Assembly (NCBI GenBank): GCA_003228965.1
Contig: QIGP01000329.1
Coordinates: 1-11,298 of the forward strand
From: Gammaproteobacteria bacterium
GTDB lineage: Bacteria > Pseudomonadota > Gammaproteobacteria > Steroidobacterales > SZUA-146
Direction of reading: 5' to 3'
DNA: 11,298 bases
Positions 7,489 through 11,298 of this stretch are shown one piece after another. A model generated the notes under the pieces. That model was not told the origin of the DNA. It did not search any database and saw nothing but the letters and a program-made list of their open reading frames with translations. The translations under genes were made by a program, and so were the position numbers. The stretch's first letter is position 1, and each line of letters starts with the position of its first letter.

Positions 7489-10137
7489 ATGGCCAGCCTA
7501 AAGACCCGGCAACTTCAACAGTCCTATCGCGCTACCGCGCAAGCGGCTGTCGTGACGCTATTTATACTCGCGGTGCTGATCATATTGGCCACAGGCTGGG
7601 CACGCTCTCAAAGCATCCAGTCCAGCGCCCAGGCGCGGGCTACTGTGGCCACCGAGAAAATACAAACTCTGTATATGCGCTCTACTTCTCCAGGTTCGGA
7701 CGAGTTACTGAAAAAACGGGTCCGCGACTACCATCAAGAGGTACAGGCCGACGGCCTGAAGGCTCGGTTTTTAATTTCGAATGCGGCAGGCGACACGCTG
7801 TTCGTGCTACCTACCGGACAATCGTACGACGGCTCTTTCCCCAAAACAGCGACCACCAACCTATACAAGTCACCCGGCACGCGCATTGGACGAATCACAG
7901 CCTCGATAAGCGCCGATGATGGGCTACGCAACACCGCGACCTGGATGGTCGCGGCGCTGACTCTGAGTCTTCTAATACTGTGGCAAGCAGTCAGACGTCT
8001 GCAACGTCTGGAAAACGCTCTCGACGCCGGCACCAGCGACATTCTCGACGCGTTCGAACGATTTGAACAGGTAGATTTTAGCGATTCGGTGGCAGCCAAT
8101 GGCCCAATGGAAATACTCGAACTGCAGTCGGCGACCAATCACCTGGCGCGCGCACTTGCCAAATCCCGTGACACGTTGAACGAGCAGGTGCAGCTTGCCT
8201 CGCAGGAAGTCGCACAATCGATGGAAGAAATGGAAATCAAAAACGTTGAACTCGACCTGGCTCGCCGTAGAGCCGTGGAAGCCAACCATGCCAAGTCGTC
8301 CTTTCTTGCCAACATTAGCCACGAAATTCGAACGCCCATGAACGGCATCATTGGTCACCTGCAGTTGCTACTACACTCGAATCTTGACAAGCAGCAGACA
8401 AGCTATACCAGCCGCACGCTACAGGCGGCCAACGCACTACTCGATATTATCGACGACACGCTTAACTTGTCGCGCATCGAAGCCAACAAACTGGACTTGC
8501 AAAGCCTGCCCTTCAACTTGCTGGAAGAAGTCAATCGCTGCATTGTCATGCAAGCACCGGCTGCGGTCGATAAAAAACTTGATCTATATTTTTTCTGCTC
8601 TGAAGACTTCCCCGAAATCCTCATTGGAGACAGCCTGAGAGTGAGCCAGATTGTGACTAACCTGGTGAGCAACGCCATCAAATACACGGAGTCCGGCTCT
8701 ATCCGCGTGAGCCTGGAAAGCGCAAACCGACTCGGCAACAAGCATGACATTATTCTTAAAGTACAAGACACAGGTCTTGGAATGGACAGCGCCCAAATAG
8801 ACTCGCTGTTCGAAGCGTTCTCACAAGCCGGGCGCAGCCCCGAATCCGGCACGGGCCTTGGACTACTGATTACGCGCTCGTTAACCGAAGCACTCGGTGG
8901 AACACTAGAGCTTGTCAGCGAGATAAACCTGGGATCAACGTTTACCGTTGCGTTGCCCCTGCAACAACAAGGCGAGACTACTGTTGCGCAGCTGCCCAAA
9001 CTGAATGGCAGCGGGTTCGTGGAATGCCAGGACGAACAGGCACTCAACTACTATAAGAAACTTCTGGGAAAAAGCGGACTGAAAGTACTGGAACACGAAT
9101 CTGAACAGGCCCTTGTAGAATTGCTCGTGATCAATCAGGCGCAACTTGGCAATCTAAACGACTCAGGGCTGGACCTGGTGGATCTGTGTGCCGCGCGTAA
9201 GAGGCCACACTTACTACTGCTTAGTACCGATAATCTTGGCCTGTTACACAGGCTTAATACCCTTCACCACTGCGAAGCGTTACCACTACATAGCCCTACG
9301 CCAACTGTGCTTGAAGCCATTAATCATCTGCTCGCCAACTGGGAAACACAGGCGCATGAAACACCCGACAAAACCAGCCCCGTCAGCTTTCCAGGTGAAG
9401 ACATGAAATTGACGGGCGTACGAGTGCTGTTGGCGGACGACGATAATTTTGGCCGCGCTTACATGACCGAACTGCTCGCGTCGCATGGCGCAATTGTCGA
9501 CAGCTGCGTTAACGGTGCCGAAGCGGCGGAACGTGCAGCAAACAACCTTTACGATATGATACTTCTTGATATTCGCATGCCCGTTTGCGATGGCATTGAA
9601 GCGACCCGCCGCATTCGCGCCCATAAAAAAAACGCGGCCGACGTCCCCATTATCGGTATGACTGCGTCTGTCATACCGGAGCAACACATGCAGTGCATGC
9701 AAGCCGGAATGACCGACTACTGGGTCAAACCACTAAAAATATCTCAGCTGCTCGGCGGCCTGGAACACTGGCTGGCAAGGCGCCCCGAGCCAACGAACCC
9801 GCAGCTTGCGATAGACCATGAGTCAATCATTGACATGGCGCTAAATGAGCTCGATGACGAAATGCATGCGTTGCTTGTCACCGAAATTTCGGTGTACCAC
9901 GCTCGACTAAAAGATGTATCGGAAGCCGGAACGGATTGGATGCAACTGCAAGAGTTTGCTCACAAGCTAAGTGGCACGGCTTCCATTTGTCGATTAACCG
10001 AACTTCGACGAGCTGCGCTTCAGCTGCAAATCACATCAACTAATCGGGACAAGACTTATTTAGCGGTGGCGCTGGATGAAGTAGAAGACGCAATTGCTTG
10101 CGTGCGCGAGCGTTTGAACGCACACGTGGGTTCCTGA
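7489..10137 (+). CDS. barA: BarA/GacS-type hybrid sensor histidine kinase
   Basis: This 882-residue inner-membrane tripartite kinase probably phosphorylates a UvrY/GacA-type regulator, which is not in the window. Domain order: membrane segment 18-37; periplasmic sensor of about 110 residues; membrane segment about 150-168; HAMP-like linker and coiled coil 168-265; HisKA with phospho-His278 ([16 protein letters not shown]); ATPase with N-box [10 protein letters not shown] (391-400), DTGLGM (427-432) and GTGLGL (454-459). A weakly conserved receiver-like segment (about 503-620) lacks an obvious phospho-Asp. A true receiver has acidic D650/D651, phospho-Asp694 (LLDIRMP), T725 and K748. A C-terminal HPt domain has phospho-His825 ([10 protein letters not shown]). 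An in-frame TAA lies just upstream, so ATG 7489 is the earliest start; AGGT lies 11 bases before it. Position divergent from rlmD supports barA. The sensed signal is unknown. Confidence 0.85.
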   Translation: MASLKTRQLQQSYRATAQAAVVTLFILAVLIILATGWARSQSIQSSAQARATVATEKIQTLYMRSTSPGSDELLKKRVRDYHQEVQADGLKARFLISNAAGDTLFVLPTGQSYDGSFPKTATTNLYKSPGTRIGRITASISADDGLRNTATWMVAALTLSLLILWQAVRRLQRLENALDAGTSDILDAFERFEQVDFSDSVAANGPMEILELQSATNHLARALAKSRDTLNEQVQLASQEVAQSMEEMEIKNVELDLARRRAVEANHAKSSFLANISHEIRTPMNGIIGHLQLLLHSNLDKQQTSYTSRTLQAANALLDIIDDTLNLSRIEANKLDLQSLPFNLLEEVNRCIVMQAPAAVDKKLDLYFFCSEDFPEILIGDSLRVSQIVTNLVSNAIKYTESGSIRVSLESANRLGNKHDIILKVQDTGLGMDSAQIDSLFEAFSQAGRSPESGTGLGLLITRSLTEALGGTLELVSEINLGSTFTVALPLQQQGETTVAQLPKLNGSGFVECQDEQALNYYKKLLGKSGLKVLEHESEQALVELLVINQAQLGNLNDSGLDLVDLCAARKRPHLLLLSTDNLGLLHRLNTLHHCEALPLHSPTPTVLEAINHLLANWETQAHETPDKTSPVSFPGEDMKLTGVRVLLADDDNFGRAYMTELLASHGAIVDSCVNGAEAAERAANNLYDMILLDIRMPVCDGIEATRRIRAHKKNAADVPIIGMTASVIPEQHMQCMQAGMTDYWVKPLKISQLLGGLEHWLARRPEPTNPQLAIDHESIIDMALNELDDEMHALLVTEISVYHARLKDVSEAGTDWMQLQEFAHKLSGTASICRLTELRRAALQLQITSTNRDKTYLAVALDEVEDAIACVRERLNAHVGS

Positions 10138-10484
10138 TCGGAGCAAGGCAGGTAGTTACGGATTTTGCCAATCTAAGCTGGTGGAAATTGACGCCTAAGT
10201 AGTCGGTCCTTAAAACCAATTAACTCCATTTTTTTGGCTTGCCACAACCGAAGGTAGGTACTCAGACAAGGTACACACCCTGACTGGCCCGGTGACACGT
10301 AATCTGCCTCAGCCAGCGGAATAAACGAGTGTTTGTTGGCTAATAACCGACCGTTCAGGAAGGCTTTTTAAGGGCCGACTACTTCGTGCCCGACCGGGCT
10401 TAGAAGTACTGGCGCAAAAGCAGAAACCAGCATTGGGGTAAGTCGGAGCTAATCGGCCAGTTTACTTTAAAATATTTTCAGGAA
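10138..10484. other. Non-coding region after barA, possible upstream part of a degraded group II intron
   Basis: No convincing gene is seen, since all frames are short or interrupted. No clear terminator follows barA: the T-run at about 10229-10236 lacks a strong stem. One good structure is a 39-nt hairpin at 10374-10412, with TACTTC (10380-10385) pairing with GAAGTA (10403-10408) around an inner GCCC-GACC-GGGC. Because domain V/VI-like sequence follows directly, this stretch could be the remainder of a group II intron RNA. I cannot see a 5' GUGYG boundary or a reverse transcriptase frame, so that is only a guess. Confidence 0.4.
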
Positions 10485-10552
10485 ACGCCCTGTGCGGAGC
10501 CGCATGCAGGGTGTTGTGGGGGCTGAGGGTTAGAGACCCTCAACTACCTGAT
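10485..10552 (+). ncRNA. Group II intron 3' end (domains V and VI), probable remnant
   Basis: The sequence folds like group II domain V: ACGCCCTGT (10485-10493) pairs over nine positions with GCAGGGTGT (10506-10514). This includes a CGC triad paired to GTG with the typical central G-U wobble. A two-base bulge AT (10504-10505) sits on the 3' side, and a short GCG/CGC stem is closed by GAGC. A domain VI-like hairpin follows: TGAGGGT (10524-10530) with ACCCTCA (10536-10542). Its lower stem leaves A10546 bulged, seven bases from a 3' end at GAT (10552), the expected branch-point spacing. The domain V upper stem (3 bp rather than the common 5) and the GAGC loop, not a GNRA, are atypical. No intron-encoded protein is nearby, so this is a remnant or an ORF-less form. 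Confidence 0.5.
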
Positions 10553-10736
10553 TATGTCGAACTGTTAGCCGCATATTGTTTAGCCAATGACTTTAGACTT
10601 CCAGAATGGCCCATAAGATAAGCGAGTATCCCATGGAATTCTCCTAAATGATCGGACCAGTTTCTTCTGAAATATTAGCCATTTTTCCTCAAAAGGATTC
10701 AATTCAGAATCTATTGCCTACAAGAGATTAGGATAA
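10553..10736. other. AT-rich spacer without recognisable features
   Basis: This spacer separates the intron-like sequence from the MITE-like element. All frames are closed quickly and I see no promoter, hairpin or repeat worth naming. If the intron reading is right, the bases from 10553 onward are its 3' exon and would show the original target. Confidence 0.3.
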
Positions 10737-10911
10737 TCGTCATTGCGAGCGCGAAGCGCGCGGCAATCTCTTAACGTAACGTGACATAACCGATTGAATT
10801 CGCACCCCAAGAGCACTTCCATGCAGGGTCTTTCGGACCAAGCGGGTGCGCACCCCAAGAGTACTTCCGGACGGAGATTGCCACACCCGCGGTCTGCGGG
10901 CGCAATGACGA
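10737..10911. mobile_element. MITE/REP-like element with long inverted ends
   Basis: The element begins tcgtcattgcg and ends cgcaatgacga, a perfect 11-bp inverted pair. Just inside, GGCAATCTC (10762-10770) faces its exact complement GAGATTGCC (10874-10882). Each end also carries its own mini-hairpin: GCGC-GAA-GCGC on the left and CCCGC-GGTCT-GCGGG on the right. This CATTGCGAG...GGCAATCTC end design is widespread among short palindromic elements in many bacteria. It encodes no transposase and would be non-autonomous. No target-site duplication is obvious. Apparent reading frames across it are by-products of its palindromes. Confidence 0.7.
10801..10868 (+). repeat. Duplicated 20-bp motif inside the MITE-like element
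   Basis: CGCACCCCAAGAGCACTTCC at 10801-10820 recurs at 10849-10868 with a single C-to-T change. The two copies start 48 bp apart. The second copy overlaps a perfect 12-bp palindrome, GGGTGCGCACCC (10844-10855). Between the copies lies GGTC-TTTCG-GACC, another small hairpin. The core of the element may have grown by internal duplication. Confidence 0.7.
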
Positions 10912-11128
10912 GCAGGTGTTTTCACACAGCCTCCGCGGGGACGGAAAATTTGCCTTAACATTTGGCGGCCAAACTGTAGGTCTCAAGTCTACGAGTGCTT
11001 CTCAGAAGCAGGAACCACTAAAAAAGTAACTGAAGAAATATAGCTATAAATATGTGGACGATGGGAAGATAACATTGGGCCTGTTTCGTCTTCTTTTTTC
11101 ACGCTTGATGTCTCTTGGTGAGCGGTCG
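10912..11128. other. Spacer between the MITE-like element and the right-edge gene
   Basis: No gene is supported here. A six-base-pair hairpin, TGCTTC-TCA-GAAGCA (10996-11010), is the only clear structure. It is not followed by a T-run on either strand, so I do not call it a terminator. The sequence around 11025-11055 is AT-rich. Confidence 0.3.
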
Positions 11129-11296
11129 TTATTGGAGCCCAGGATCTTGCCCGTGCCGTTTAACAAGATCCAGTCCATACAAAACCAGGCCAACATCCAA
11201 CACAGAACCGCCATCCTTGGCAGTGCAAGTAGTCTCATGAATATCCAACTCTGGTTGCTGCTGTTCCAGCTCATTCGATACAGCCGTTAATCTAAA
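11129..11296 (-). CDS. Unrecognised protein, C-terminal fragment (runs off the right edge)
   Basis: A minus-strand frame enters from the right edge and ends at a TAA at 11129-11131, giving 55 visible residues. It includes NELEQQQPELDIHETT and SVLDVGLVLYGLDLVKRHG. I do not recognise the family. The reason to prefer this frame is codon-position bias: by my count 22 of 52 codons starting from the threonine codon begin with G, and only 8 have G in second position. That is the pattern expected of real coding sequence. The two overlapping frames that happen to carry start codons lack it. The start is outside the window. It could also be a decayed fragment. Confidence 0.4.
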   Translation of the reverse strand, partial: FRLTAVSNELEQQQPELDIHETTCTAKDGGSVLDVGLVLYGLDLVKRHGQDPGLQ

Positions 11297-11298
11297 GG

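Noticed and set aside
10186..10370. Minus-strand open stretch of about 60 codons after barA (includes GCVPCLSTYLRLWQ)
   Set aside because: It has no good start codon, weak codon-position bias and no recognised family, and it lies opposite sequence that better fits structured RNA.
10555..10571. GTCGAAC and GTTAGCC close together, recalling integron attC core sites, just after the intron-like 3' end
   Set aside because: Neither matches the core consensus exactly and no paired attC arms, integrase or cassette is visible. It is worth recalling only if the intron proves to be of the attC-targeting type.
10740..10986. Two minus-strand frames of just over 70 residues, rich in Arg, Ser and Gly
   Set aside because: They are read through the MITE-like element and inherit its duplicated motif (GSTLGVRT.../GSALGVRI...). 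There is no start signal or family match.
11044..11274. 76-residue minus-strand frame (MSWNSSNQSW...)
   Set aside because: It is rich in Trp and Cys and looks like an off-frame reading of the neighbouring minus-strand frame that shows coding bias.
11054..11290. 78-residue plus-strand frame with a GTG start at the right end
   Set aside because: It lies opposite a minus-strand frame with much stronger codon-position bias and has no clear ribosome-binding site or recognisable motif.
1..11298. CRISPR array, tRNA, rRNA, toxin-antitoxin or defence genes
   Set aside because: I looked for regularly spaced repeats, tRNA-like cloverleaf ends and known defence motifs and saw none. The two hairpin copies are too far apart and too long to be CRISPR repeats.

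Overview
The window looks like a chromosomal segment of a gammaproteobacterium with moderate GC. Three neighbourhoods support this: mfd next to csiV, nagZ close to the mfd/csiV block, and rlmD divergent from a BarA/GacS-type kinase. All are familiar gammaproteobacterial arrangements. I cannot place the genus.

Layout. Positions 2-2869 hold mfd (+), cut by the left edge. A 157-bp hairpin repeat follows, then csiV (+), a short exported peptidoglycan-synthesis accessory protein. Convergent to csiV, and overlapping its 3' end by 14 bp, is a minus-strand pair: nagZ followed by a purine phosphoribosyltransferase gene, overlapping by 11 bp. A second copy of the hairpin repeat (about 95% identical) lies upstream of nagZ and just after another overlapping minus-strand pair, rlmD followed by a small YkuD-domain gene (14-bp overlap). 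A 149-bp divergent intergenic region with a perfect 9-bp inverted repeat separates rlmD from the hybrid sensor kinase gene (barA-like, +, 7489-10137).

The last 1.16 kb (10138-11298) has little coding capacity and looks like a landing zone for mobile or repetitive DNA. It holds a sequence that folds like domains V and VI of a group II intron (10485-10552), a 175-bp MITE/REP-like element bounded by long inverted ends (10737-10911), and the 3' end of an unrecognised minus-strand gene that runs off the right edge.

How the genes work together. Mfd repairs transcription-blocking lesions and RlmD methylates 23S rRNA. CsiV, NagZ and the YkuD protein all concern peptidoglycan. NagZ is a cytosolic muropeptide-recycling enzyme. 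The YkuD protein lacks a signal peptide, so it may be a cytosolic L,D-carboxypeptidase acting in the same recycling pathway rather than a periplasmic transpeptidase. The BarA-like kinase would signal to a response regulator outside the window.

The best leads are the strand-asymmetric hairpin repeat, the group II intron remnant, the ElsL-like reading of the YkuD protein, and the MITE with its internal duplicated motif. No CRISPR array, tRNA, rRNA or obvious defence system was found.
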